A stretch of 64,000 bases of DNA from positions 1 through 64,000 of the forward strand of contig JADKBZ010000007.1 in assembly GCA_016714815.1 (NCBI GenBank), given 5' to 3'. The notes under the pieces were generated by a model, which saw only the letters and a program-made list of their open reading frames with translations, was not told the origin of the DNA and made no database searches. This document shows positions 1 through 9,330 of this stretch, piece after piece (within the stretch, counting starts at the first letter, position 1; each line of letters opens with the position of its first letter). Origin of the DNA: Holophagales bacterium (GTDB taxonomy: Bacteria; Acidobacteriota; Thermoanaerobaculia; UBA5066). The position numbers were made by a program, and so were the translations under genes.

Positions 1-559
1 CCTTCCGCGCGCCAGGAGATGGTTTAGTGTCAGGAGTTGCAAGGAGGACGAGCGTCTGAGAGGGGCGGGTGGTCCGGGCTCAGCTGGTGGTCGCCGCCGC
101 CACCGCTGCGTACCTGAAACCAGGTGGCTCGGCTGGTCCACGGTCACGCTGTCGCGCATCGTTCCGCCACGCAAGTCCGCCTTGCTAATTTTGTTACGAG
201 GGTGCGATCGTCGCTAGCCGCCGGGAACCCGCAGCCAGCAGGAGGGCATCGCGAATAGAATACCCGCGCCACTCCCGCACTGCCGATGCTCGATTTTCGA
301 CACCCCCGCTCAGCCTGCGGGCGCCTCGGCTGCTTGACGCTGAGCGCCTCCTGTTGCCGGCGTTCGTTTTCGAGGGGTCGGCTTCGCCTCCCGCTCACCT
401 CCGACGCCCTCAGGCGCCCTCGCGTGAAGGCTTCAGCCGACGAGCCGTCGTGGCGCCTCGGCTGGCTTCTTTCCCACCGCGGGACGAGTCGGCGTACCTT
501 GCTTTCGCGTTCGACTGGCACCATCCCGTCCGGTGGCTGGACGCTCGCCCCGAACCTGA
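1..559. other. No gene recognised
   Basis: Short open frames exist on both strands, but none gives a recognisable protein or a convincing start with a ribosome binding site. From about 490 onward the + strand looks codon-like in one frame and may already belong to the N-terminal part of the broken SGNH hydrolase that follows. The first bases may be the end of a gene cut by the window edge. Confidence 0.4.
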
Positions 560-1388
560 GCTTCCGGTCGAGGCACCTTCCGCGGCAGCGCGGCTTCAGC
601 CCAACCCCGCGGCCTGCGGGGAGCGCGGGAGTACGCGGTGCCGAAGCCCGAGGTGTTGCGTATCGCTCTCTTGGGCGATTCCTTCACCTTCGGCGAAGGT
701 GAGCGACGAGGAGACCTTTCGCCCGTCAGATCGAGTTTTTCCTCCCGGGGTCGAGGTCCTCAACCGGAGTCCAGCGCGCTACGGGCACGACCAGATACGT
801 TTCACGCTCCGGGAGGGTGCTGCTCTACTGGCCTGACGTCGTCCTCGTCGGGCACGTCATTGGACGACCTGCTCGGCAACGTCACCACCTTCCGCGACTT
901 CGTTGCTTTCCTGGTTCTGGCTCGAGGACGGCCGTCTGGAGCTGAGGGGACGCCGGTCCCGACGCCGGCAGATGCGCGCCTGGGAGTTCGCGCTTCCGGT
1001 TTTTCGACCAGGGTGTAAATGCTGCGCGCACGCGTCGAGTGGAGGTGGGGGCCGGATGGCCGATACGACCATCTTACGGACGCCCTCCTTTCGGAGATCT
1101 TTCGCGAGGCGAGCCGCTTGAGCCCGCCCGGGATCGCACTGCTCCCCGTCTGCAACGAGCTGGGCGGCGATGGTGGCGGAGCCGCTGGCCGGCGAGGCCT
1201 TCGTGATGGAGGTCGCCTGGCGCGGGAAGCGTGCCCTGCCTGCGGGTCTGGGCCGTTTTTCCCCAGAAGGTTGTCCCGCCTGGGTGCCGAGCAATGAGCG
1301 CGTGGGGCACCAGGCCCGGTGGAGCACTGTTCTGGCGGTGCGGAGGGATCGCCGACTTCCTGCGCCGCGCCCGCTTCGTCCCCCCTGA
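560..1388 (+). pseudogene. SGNH/GDSL-type hydrolase, frameshifted
   Basis: Pieces of an SGNH hydrolase follow each other on the + strand but in changing frames. A frame reading through 602-700 contains RIALLGDSFTFGEG, the block I motif with the nucleophile Ser. The next pieces (ETF near 710, PGVEVLN near 755, VLLYWPDVVLVGH near 820, DDLLGNVTTFRDF near 860) lie in other frames. The natural end is visible as GIADFLRRARFVPP followed by TGA at 1386-1388, a usual tail for this family. At least five frame changes are needed. Family members act on acyl or glycan esters, often in polysaccharide modification; substrate unknown here. Whether it is a true pseudogene or poor sequence cannot be decided from the window. 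Confidence 0.65.
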
Positions 1389-1509
1389 CCTTTCCTCGTG
1401 GCCGCAGGTGCGGGCCCATGCCGCGCGCTCGGGCGGCCGACGGAACCGGCGCTCTCGCCGAGGCGAGTTCGCTATCATCGCGCGCCGGGACTCACGGTCA
1501 GAGGGATTC

Positions 1510-3194
1510 ATGAAGAAGAAACTGCAGCTCTGCACGGCGGGACTCCTCCTCGCCCTGCTTCCGTCGGCCGGCTGCCGCAAAGCCATCGACTCCGGTCACC
1601 TGCAACCGGACCTTCCACGGTGATCGCCCGTTACAAGGGGCGATCCGGCGAGGCGAGATCCAAGCCCGATCGCGAATCGTCTGGCTCCAGGGTTCTAACC
1701 TCCTTCCCAGGTTTTACAGAAGCCGCCGGTTGTCGTCGAGCGCGGTCCAGTACGGCTCTCCTTCTCGGCGAAGCGATGGCGAAGGGGCACGCGGAGAAGC
1801 CGGAGGTCCGACGCAGCAGACAGTGGCGGAGGAGAGCCTCCTGGCCGAGACCTTTCACGCGCGAAACGGCTCTCGGTCACGGCGACTGACGCCAGCGGTC
1901 GCCGAGGTCGATCGGCGGTCGACGCGGCCCGACCTGGAAGAGGCGGAGTCCGCCATTATCCTCCGGGCGCGGAGTCCGACGCCGACGCCCGCGCCGGCGC
2001 GCCGCAGAAGATGGAGAAAGTCCAGAAGGAGTCGCCGACGGCGCCGGCTTCGGCGACCTGGTCAGTACACGGAATCGGTCACCGCGCGAGGCCGCGGGCC
2101 GCACGACTGAACCTCCGAGCTCGCTCTCCCGACGCGGCCGGCGTGATCTTCGCCCTCAAGGAGGGAGAGAAGAGCGGGGTCATTCGTGCCAGGGGACGGC
2201 CTGCACTCTCTTCCAGCTCGACGGCATCCGCCGGGCGTTCCCGCCGACGCAGCCGCCATCCGCCGAAACGTCCGCCAGGAGCTGACGCCGAGGCGAAGCC
2301 GTCGCCGTCCGCTCCTGCCGCCAGCAGGAGCTGGACGCCCGCGGGTCGAGTGCCCGCTCCGCGAGCGACCTGAGCGGTTGGAGAAGTCCGGGACGGCCGC
2401 CGGCGCCAGGCCCGTCGCCCGCTGGAAGGGAGAGGCCACCGCCGCCGAGTTCCTCGCCTTCCGCGGCTGGCGCCCAACTCGCCAGCCGGCGGGCACGAGC
2501 TGCGTCGCCGCCGAGAACCGCGCCCGGCGGAGGCGCGGCGCGCCCAGGGGCTGAACCCCCTGATCGAGGCCGAGATCAAGGACGCACGCCAGCAGGCGTT
2601 GATCGACTCCTTTACTGCGGGAGCCCGATCGCCGAGCCGAGACCAGGCCGACGGACGAGGACGTCTCCCGCTTTCACCGGGAACAGGGCAGACAGCACTT
2701 TCCTGCGCGACTTCGAGGTCGACATCCTCTCTTCCCGCAGAGCGGGAGAGCGCGGCGGAGGTCTACGAGGCGGAGCAACGGTCGAAACCGCGCCCGGAAC
2801 GGGGTGCCGTTCGACGACCTTTGTTGAAGCGCCCGGCCTGTCCTCCTGACGCCCGCCTCTGCCGGCAGAAGCTCCACGGCGCCGACCTCGAAGCGATCGG
2901 ACGGACTCGATCCGCCTCCCGAGCAGTGATCCTGAACCTCGGCGTCGGAGACGTCTCCGCGGCGATCTTTACGCCGACGGGCAGCGAACCGAGGTGGTTC
3001 CGGGGACCTGCGTCCTCGAGGGGAAGGGACTCGTCTTCGTCCGGCTCCGGTCGATCGGCACCCTCCCCTTGCCGAAGGCACGCGAGGCGATCGAGAAGGC
3101 GCTCGTAGCGGAGAAGGTCTCGGCGGGAGTGAAGGCCATCCAGGAACGGCTGATCCGCGAGTCCGCGCTCCAGATCCTCGTTCCCGAAGGGTAG
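1510..3194 (+). pseudogene. Parvulin-type peptidyl-prolyl isomerase (PpiC/SurA-like) lipoprotein, frameshifted
   Basis: Starts at an ATG behind AGAGGGATTC with a clean lipoprotein signal (MKKKLQLCTAG, lipobox LPSAGC). The frame breaks at about 1620, but the pieces that follow match a parvulin foldase: KMEKVQKE with ADFGDL near 2010-2065, FALKEGEKSGVIRAR near 2150, FQLDGIR near 2215, LIDSF near 2600, FLRDFEVDIL near 2700, LGVGDVSA near 2940, and an intact C-terminal end from about 2994 (VFVRLRSIGTLPLPKAREAI) to the stop at 3192. Such proteins assist folding of exported and outer-membrane proteins. Many single-base frame changes, roughly one per 50-150 bases, spoil the reading. The next gene starts 16 bases after its stop. 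Confidence 0.6.
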
Positions 3195-3210
3195 GCGGGG
3201 CGGTCCGGCC

Positions 3211-4464
3211 ATGCCCCCCGGCATCCCGCCGTCGGCGCTCGCGGCACTCTCGGCCGCCGTTCTACTTCTCGTCCTCGAGCACCGCCAGGCGAACCTCGGC
3301 GGCCGCTCGGCGCTTCGCCTTCCTTCGCGACGGCGGCTTACGGGCTCGTCCGTTCGCTTTCGATCCGGACCCTCGCCGAGGCCCGCCTCAGCGGCGTGCC
3401 GTATCGGCTGGGTTCGCCCCTCGCCACAATCGCCGGCGTTCCGCTTCAGGAGCTCGTCGGATGGACCGCGGCCGTCGGCCTCTCCGCCTATTTCGCCGAC
3501 CGCCTCCTCCGTCGCCTCGGCCAGCCGACCCGACCCGTTCGGGCACGACGCCCGTCGCGGGGCTCGATGGCGATGGTCTGCCTCGCCGTCGAGACCGCTG
3601 TGGCTGTCGGCGGTGGTGGACCTGAGCCCGCGCACTCGCGCACCGATCCGATCCGGTTCCCGTCGATCGCGCTGGTCGACTGGGCGCTCTCGTGGCGATC
3701 GACTTCCTCCCTTCGAGCTCTGGCGCCGCCGTGCGCCTCTTCCCTGGAGGCTCGCCAGCCTGCTCCTCTTCCCGATCCACCTCGCGGGGCACGCGATCAA
3801 CGCCTCGCTTCCGGGGCCCTTCCCCGTCTCCGGCTTCGATTTCGTCCACATCGGCCTGGTCGCCGCCGTCGCCGGGGCGGCCGCCGCGTCGGCCGGAACG
3901 AGCCCCTGGCCCCCTCTCGACGCCGAACGGCTCCGCTCCCGCCCCGTCCTCGCGGTCGCCATCCTTCTCGGCACGGCGGCGCTGCAGATCGCCCTCGCGC
4001 GGGAGCCCGGCCTTCTCTGGACCGGATTGCCTCTCGCCGCGCTCGCGCTCTTCGCGATGCGGGCGCGCCGGGAACCATCCGTGCCGGCGCACGCGCTCCC
4101 CCCCGCTCGCGCCGTGGCAGTCTTCGCCGTCGTCCTCGCCCTCGCCCTCGCGCTGCGCGTGCCCTCCGCGCGCCGCTCCCGGGAGTTCGAGACGCTGATC
4201 CGACTCGGCGCGGAGCGGCTCGTCGCGGGACGGGTCGACGCGGCGCGCCCCTCGCTGGAGGCCGCCCTCGAGCTCCGGCCCGGGCATTCGGAGGTGCTCT
4301 GGCTGCTCGGCTGGGCCGATCTTCAGAAGGGGAACAGGGTCGCGGCCCGACGCCACCTCGAGGCATCGCTCTCGAAGCGCCCGGGCTCCGTGGAGGCCGC
4401 CCGGCTGCTCGCCATACTGGACCGTCAGGAGGGCAGGGGCGCGACGAGCAAGCCGGTCCCCTGA
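3211..4464 (+). pseudogene. Polytopic membrane protein with C-terminal TPR, probably frameshifted in the first third
   Basis: The open frame runs from an ATG at 3211 to the stop at 4464, but between about 3290 and 3720 the hydrophobic, codon-like sequence lies in other frames (AYGLVRSLSIRTLAEARLSG and AGVPLQELVGWTAAVGLSAY in one; ALVDWAL in another). After about 3720 the frame is clean: four or five membrane segments, then about 80 residues of TPR-like helices (EALELRPGHSEVLWLLGWA, NRVAARRHLEASLSKRPGS). The pre-TPR part vaguely resembles carotenoid-biosynthesis CruF/DUF422 membrane proteins; I would not assign that function. It converges on the sulfatase-like gene with only three bases between stops. 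Confidence 0.5.
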
Positions 4465-4467
4465 CCT

Positions 4468-6381
4468 TCAGCGGGCCGGACGGCTTCGGAGGGTTCTCGC
4501 CTCGGCGATCACGTCGCCCGGCAGGTCCTCGTCCGACGTGATCTTCTCGAGCTCCCGGTCCGCCTCATCCCCCCGCCGGGTCGCGACCAGCAGGCGGGCC
4601 AGGCCAAGGCGCAGCCAGCCGGAACGTGGGGCGACCTTCAGGCCACGCCGGTACTCCTCCTCGGCCCCGGCGGAATCCCCCGCGCCGAGCAGCGCCTCGG
4701 CGAGGAGCCTGGCCGCTCCGCCGTCGGCCGGCGCCAGCGCGACCAGCCGCCGGGCCCGTTCGACCTCGGCACCGCGGTCGCCGCGCTCCCGGGCCAGGCG
4801 CACCAGCTGGGCGAGCGGCCCCAGCGCCTCGGGATCCTGGGCGATCATCTGGAGGAAGAGCTTCTCGGCCTCGGCGGCGTCGCCCCGCAGTCGTGCGAGC
4901 CGTCCGAGCCCTTCGAGCACCGTCGACGGCGGAAAGTCCGAGCGGGCCAGGAGCGCGTTCAGGCTCGCCTGCGCCTCGTCCAGCCTTCCTTCGGCAAACA
5001 GCTGATAGGCCCGGTCGAGCTCACCCATCGACCGGATCGCGTCCTTGGGGTCCGGAGGCGCCGAGGCGGTGGACGCGGGGCCGCTCACGTACCCCAGGGC
5101 CGAGAGCCGGGCCAGGGCCTCGCTTCCCGGCTCTACCGTGCCGCGGGCGGCGAGGCGCGCATTCAGGGTCGCTTCGATCCCCCGCGCCGCCCGCGCGAGG
5201 CCGACCGCACGGTCCGGATCCGAAGCTCGCCGGTCCACGAGCTCGGCCGGGTCGTCGGCGATCCGGTAGAGCTCGGATCTCGGAGCGGCGATGAACTTCC
5301 AGCCGGCCTCCCGGACCGCGGTCAGGGAGGCCCAGCCGAACCGGCGGACCGGCGCCTGCGAGACGGCCCCCAGCTGCCGAAGGGGCGACGCGGCCGGACC
5401 GAACAGGTCCCTGCCGTCGACTCCCGGGGTCGCCGGCAGGCCGGTGAGCGCGAGGATGGTGGGCGCGACGTCGGCCAGGGTGACGGCCTCCGGGCGGACC
5501 TCGCCCGCGCCGAGCGTGCCGGGCAGGCGGAAGAGCAGGGGCACGCGGAGCGTCGCGTCGTAGAGCAGGAGACCGTGGGTCTCCTCGCCGTGCTCGCCCA
5601 GGCTCTCGGCGTGATCCGAGAGAAGGACGACGAGCGTCCTGTCCGCGATGCCCGATCGCTCCAGAGCGGCCAGGAGGCGGGCCACCTGCGTATCGACGAA
5701 CGCCACCTCGCCGTCGTAGGGGCGGCCGGAGTACCGGGCGCGAAAGCCCGGTGGCGGCACGTAGGGCGCGTGCGGATCGAAAAGGTGGAGCCAGACGAAG
5801 AAGGGCCGCTTCCGCTCCCGGCGCAGCCAGGCGAGCGCCCGGTCAACCCGTTCGTCGGCCGGGGCCGACGCGTGCATCAGCTCGTCGAGCACGGCGTCGG
5901 CGGCCGGGCCGTCGTCGTATCTCGCGAAACCCCGATCCAGCCCGAACGTGCGGTGCAGAACGAAGGCGGAGACGAAAGCAGCAGTGTCGTAGCCCGCGTC
6001 GGCGAAGCGCTCCGCGAGCGTCGCGGCCGGCGGCTTCGGGAGGGTCATGCCGTTGTCGACGACCCCGTGGTGCCAGGGCTCGACGCCCGTCAGGATCGTC
6101 CAGTGCGCGGGCAGCGTGAGCGGAACAGGGGTAAACGCGTTCTGAAATCGGACACCCGCGTTGGACAAGGAGTCGATCGCAGGCGTTTCGACCGTCGTCC
6201 CACCATAGCAGCCGAGCCTGTCCGCCCTGAGTGTGTCGATCGACACGAGGACGACGTTCACGGGCGGACGGACCGCCGGCCGGCACCCGCCCAGCACCGC
6301 CGTCAGCGCCGCCGCCGCCACGACCGCGAGCGCTCCATTCCCCGCGATCCTGCGGGCGCGTATCGAAGTCGATCGGCTCAA
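4468..6381 (-). CDS. Sulfatase-like alkaline phosphatase superfamily protein with TPR domain
   Basis: 637 residues. The start is taken as a TTG at 6381 because GGAGG lies eight bases upstream and a lipoprotein signal follows (ALTAVLGGC). The sulfatase fold begins at once (VNVVLVSIDTLRADRLGCYG), and DPHAPYVPPPGF and LLSDHAESLGEHGEETHG carry metal-binding Asp/His residues. The site that holds formylglycine in true sulfatases (Cys/Ser-x-Pro-x-Arg) reads TLPAH, so Thr would be the nucleophile and sulfatase activity is doubtful; this TLPSH-like variant is common in TPR-bearing members. The last 200 residues are TPR-like. Probably acts outside the cytoplasm on a phosphate or sulfate ester of unknown identity. 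A hairpin lies just upstream. Confidence 0.85.
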   Translation of the reverse strand: MSRSTSIRARRIAGNGALAVVAAAALTAVLGGCRPAVRPPVNVVLVSIDTLRADRLGCYGGTTVETPAIDSLSNAGVRFQNAFTPVPLTLPAHWTILTGVEPWHHGVVDNGMTLPKPPAATLAERFADAGYDTAAFVSAFVLHRTFGLDRGFARYDDGPAADAVLDELMHASAPADERVDRALAWLRRERKRPFFVWLHLFDPHAPYVPPPGFRARYSGRPYDGEVAFVDTQVARLLAALERSGIADRTLVVLLSDHAESLGEHGEETHGLLLYDATLRVPLLFRLPGTLGAGEVRPEAVTLADVAPTILALTGLPATPGVDGRDLFGPAASPLRQLGAVSQAPVRRFGWASLTAVREAGWKFIAAPRSELYRIADDPAELVDRRASDPDRAVGLARAARGIEATLNARLAARGTVEPGSEALARLSALGYVSGPASTASAPPDPKDAIRSMGELDRAYQLFAEGRLDEAQASLNALLARSDFPPSTVLEGLGRLARLRGDAAEAEKLFLQMIAQDPEALGPLAQLVRLARERGDRGAEVERARRLVALAPADGGAARLLAEALLGAGDSAGAEEEYRRGLKVAPRSGWLRLGLARLLVATRRGDEADRELEKITSDEDLPGDVIAEARTLRSRPAR

Positions 6382-6415
6382 GTCGAATCCTCCACCGGGT
6401 CCCCGAACGCGAAAA

Positions 6416-6440
6416 GCCCCCGGCAGGTCGTGCCGGGGGC
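6416..6440 (-). terminator. Intrinsic terminator of P-domain gene A
   Basis: A ten-base-pair stem (GCCCCCGGCA with TGCCGGGGGC) and five-base loop, followed on the minus strand by TTTTC. It lies 55 bases behind the stop of the P-domain gene. An almost identical terminator follows its paralogue at 9252-9278, where a group II intron sits behind the T-tract. Confidence 0.85.
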
Positions 6441-6494
6441 CCCAAGGAGCTTCGTGCCCCATCTCGCTGCGATCCGCAGGGAGATGGAGAAGTG

Positions 6495-7061
6495 CTAGCT
6501 GATCTCCAGGTTCAGAAGCTCGACCGGGAGCGGCGGCGCTCCGTCGAGGGTCAGCGACCAGGCGTTGAGGGTGCCTGTGCAGATCGACGAGTCGTCTACG
6601 ACGTTGAGCGTCCAGACGCCGCCCGACAGGGAACCATCGAAGGCGTTCATGGAGCCGGAGGCGGCGACGGAAGCCGCGGTGCCGTCGGTCGGCTGGAAGG
6701 AGCCGGTGATCGGCCCGGCGGTGGGGCACGGAGAGATTCCCGCCGCATCCTGGTCGATCGTTGCGCTCAGGTTGTCACCGCTCCCGCCGCAGTCCTGCCA
6801 CAGGAGCTGCGCGGCGACGCTCGGGCTCGAGAGCCTCAGCTCGATGTCGTCGTTCCACGTGTGAGCGATGTCCACCGTCAGGTTGGCATCGCTGATCGTG
6901 CCGTTGACGCTGAAGGTCAGCGTGCTGTCGACGTTCCCGTTGTCAGGGATCGCGAGCGGCACGTTCGTGCTCGACTCCGTCACGACCGCCAGGACGCGGA
7001 ACGCGCCAAACGCGACGAGGGCGCAACAAGCCATCAAAACCGAAAGCCTCTGCTTCTTCAT
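6495..7061 (-). CDS. Secreted proprotein-convertase P-domain protein (copy A)
   Basis: 188 residues. The start at 7061 has GGGAGGT upstream and gives a signal peptide ending near FRVLAVVTES. The rest is one P-domain-like jelly roll: VPLAIPDNGNV, the NLTVDIAHTWNDDIELRLSS strand, WQDCGGSGDN, GSMNAFDGSLSGGVWTLNV and SWSLTLDG-type end. P-domains are usually appended to subtilisin-like proteases; here the domain stands alone, so it may be a secreted binding or structural protein. The chain ends PLPVELLNLEIS, shared with the paralogue at 9331-9912. Two Cys may form a disulfide. The two genes have the same order of protein and terminator, indicating tandem duplication. Confidence 0.85.
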   Translation of the reverse strand: MKKQRLSVLMACCALVAFGAFRVLAVVTESSTNVPLAIPDNGNVDSTLTFSVNGTISDANLTVDIAHTWNDDIELRLSSPSVAAQLLWQDCGGSGDNLSATIDQDAAGISPCPTAGPITGSFQPTDGTAASVAASGSMNAFDGSLSGGVWTLNVVDDSSICTGTLNAWSLTLDGAPPLPVELLNLEIS

Positions 7062-7084
7062 GGTGTAACGAAACCTCCCTGAAA

Positions 7085-7401
7085 TTAGCATACTAGACGA
7101 TCCGACGCGGTGAAACAAGCTCCCCAACGTCCTCCCGACTCCGGTCTCGAGCGATTCGGGGGAAACTGGATTCCCGTCGCCATCGGACGGCCTCCCCCGG
7201 GACCGAAATCCGCCCGCAGGACGTCTCCCGGACGAGAGCTCCGGGAGGTGACCACCGAGAAGCTCGTCCAGGGCCGCGTCGTCGGATCGGAGGGCGTCAC
7301 GCCACCGGCTTCCCAGGGGCGAGGAGGTCGCGTGCCGCAGCTGGTCGGGAGAGGCGTGGACGCCGATCCGTTCACCTCCAGCTCTTCTCCCCGGACCCGG
7401 A
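7085..7401. other. Intergenic stretch between group II intron and P-domain gene A
   Basis: About 320 bases. Open frames occur, but none is recognisable. It must contain the promoter of the P-domain gene (start 7061), and before the intron arrived it would have directly followed the terminator of copy B. Confidence 0.5.
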
Positions 7402-7445
7402 ATCGGGATAGGGGGCAGCGGTAGGTGACCGCCGCTCCCCTCCCA

Positions 7446-7480
7446 CACCACCGGACATGCGGGTCCGCATCCGGCGGTTC
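7446..7480 (-). ncRNA. Group II intron domain V
   Basis: On the minus strand, GAACCGCCGGATGCGG, a short loop ACCC, then GCATGTCCGGTGGTG form the 34-base catalytic hairpin with its two-base bulge. The family's form in class C introns (GAACCGCCGTA...GGTGGTG) matches closely. It is followed by a domain VI hairpin with a branch-site region. Confidence 0.85.
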
Positions 7481-7492
7481 GGTCGGTTGAGG

Positions 7493-8713
7493 TCACGGGG
7501 CGAGCCGGGGCACCCCAGCTCGTCGAAGTACCGGGTCGGCAGTGCGATGTGGATCGCGATCGCGGAGTTGGCCCACCACCGTCGCGTGTTCGCGGCGACT
7601 TTCTGCCGGTCCGCTCGGTCATCCCGCGCGCCCGGAGTTCCCGGAACACGGTCTTCCCTCGCTTCCACTGCTTCAGCAGGCAGCGCAGCTTGTGCCGGAT
7701 CCACTTGTCGAGGTCGGAGAAGACGCCGGAGTGTCCGCCTGCTTGAAGTACTCCTTCCAGCCCGGCAGGTATCCCTTGAGCTCCTCAGTTACCCTCGGCA
7801 GGCTCCGGCCACCGTTGCGCCTGGTGATCCCGCGCACCCGTTCCTTCATCGCACCAAGGGCCTTGCTCGCCACTCGCAGCTTGACGACCTTGCCTGCGGC
7901 CACCCAGAAGCTGTAGCCGAGGAAGTCCCGCCTCGTCGCGTAGTCCACCGCGCTCTTGTCCTGGTTGACCTGCAGCTTCAGGCCGGCGTACAGCTTCCTC
8001 AGCCCCGCCAGCACCCGTTCCCCGCATGCCGCGACCGCACGTAGACATTGCTGTCGTCTGCGTAGCGGACGAAGGCGTGCCCTCGCCGCTCCAGATCCTT
8101 GTCCACTTCGTCCAACAGCACGTTGGCCAGCAGGGGCGACAGCGGGCCGCCCTGCGGCGTCCCCTTCGTGTCGCTCCACCACCACCCCCGAGACCATCAC
8201 CCCGGCCTCGAGGTAGCGGCGGATCAACCCCAGCACCCTCTTGTCCTCGATCCGCTTCTCCAGCCTCCCCATGAGAATGTCGTGGTTGACCCGGTCGAAG
8301 AACTTCGACAGGTCCACGTCCACCACCCACCGCCGGCCCCCCTGGACGTACGCCTGCGCCCGCCGCACCGCGTCGTGCGCCCGCCGTCCAGGCCGAAAGC
8401 CGTAGCTGTGGTCGGAGAATCCGGGTCGAATCTCGGTTGCAGGACCTGCAACAGGGCCTGCTGGATGAATCGGTCCAGCACGGTCGGGATGCCCAGCTCG
8501 CGCTCGCCCTCCCGCCTTCGGGATCGTCTGCCTCTTCACCGGCCGCGGCTGGTACTTCCCCCCGAGGAGTTCCTCACGGATTCGTATCCATTCCCGCTTC
8601 AGGTGTTCCGGCAGCTCTCCCACCGTCATCCCGTCGATGCCAGGGCCGCCCTTGTTCTGCCGCACCCGTTTCAACGCCGCCTTCAGGTTCGCCGCCTCGA
8701 CGACCTCTTCCAT
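7493..8713 (-). pseudogene. ltrA: Group II intron reverse transcriptase/maturase (LtrA-like), frameshifted
   Basis: Begins MEEVVEAANLKAALKRV and runs through RT blocks: PGIDGMTV, LDRFIQQALLQVLQPRFDP, SYGFRPGRRAHDAVRRAQ, VVDVDLSKFFDRVNHD, the active-site FVRYADD (near 8060-8080) and VNQDKSAVDYATRRDFLGYS. The maturase/X region includes GYLPGWKEYFK and later YFDELG. These pieces lie in different frames: changes are needed near 8500, 8420, 8170, 8040, 7740, 7600 and 7515. At several of them a G or C run is one base too long or short (for example in EGTPQGGP and in ADTPG). The expected stop is TGA at 7493-7495. Either the enzyme is dead or the sequence has homopolymer errors. Confidence 0.85.
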
Positions 8714-9251
8714 CAGGCGATCCGTGCCCGAGCGCTCGTTTCTCTCCTCGCCCGAAGGGATTCCCCACTCCCGTTCGCCCCGCGGGCTTCACCCGCATCC
8801 TCGTACGGCAGCTCGAGCTGTCCGCTCGACTTCTGGAGCCGTGCCCTCCCGAGATTCAAGGCCGCCTCGCTCTCCCTTCCGTTCGGCCCTTCACCGCCCT
8901 TGTGCGGCTACTACGACCTCTGCTGACTCCTCGCTCCGCCGGCTTCAACGGCGTCGCCCTTTCAGGCACGAAGCGAGGTCTCCCCAGATAAGAGCCTCCA
9001 CCTTCCCCGCACAACCGCCGGATCTACGCCGCCTCCCCTTGGTCACGGGAGCTTCGCGATCACATGCTCGCTCGCCCCGGGAGACTTCGCCTCCTATCCG
9101 GTTTCTGTTCGTCGGCTCGCGGGTCTCGCTCCACGCTTCTTTCAGACGGTCGCTCGCGCTTCCGCCCTTGCGCTTCGCTCGGGTCGGTGTGACCTCCTTC
9201 CCACGGGTGCTCCCCCCGCTGGCGGTGGCTCATGCTGGGCATACACGAAAA

Positions 9252-9278
9252 GGCCCCCGGCGGGTCGTGCCGGGGGCC
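9252..9278 (-). terminator. Intrinsic terminator of P-domain gene B and intron target
   Basis: A perfect ten-base-pair stem (GGCCCCCGGC with GCCGGGGGCC) with a seven-base loop, followed on the minus strand by TTTTC and then directly by the proposed 5' end of the group IIC intron. Class C introns are known to insert behind terminator stems. Confidence 0.9.
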
Positions 9279-9330
9279 GGGGGGAGCTTCACGCTCCACT
9301 TCGCTGCGCACGGCAGGGAACTGGAAAGGG

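Larger units (their letters stand above)
7402..9246 (-). mobile_element. Group IIC intron
   Basis: About 1.85 kb on the minus strand. The 5' end is placed at GTGTATGCCCAGCATG (9246), resembling the start of the Oceanobacillus iheyensis IIC intron. Domain I features follow: GGGGAGACCTCG near 8980 and GTCAGCAGAGGTCGTAGTA near 8910-8930. A reverse transcriptase reading region lies at 8713-7493, then domain V (7480-7446) and a domain VI hairpin (about 7440-7403). The 3' end is placed at CCCGAT (7402). Upstream is an intrinsic terminator with TTTTC abutting the 5' end, the usual target of class C introns. Ends are inferred from memory of the O. iheyensis intron, so they may be off by a few bases. 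Confidence 0.85.

Noticed and set aside
6416..9278. Two near-identical inverted repeats flanking the intron region, at first like insertion-sequence ends
   Set aside because: Each is a hairpin with a T-tract behind a paralogous gene, so they are duplicated terminators; no transposase lies between them.
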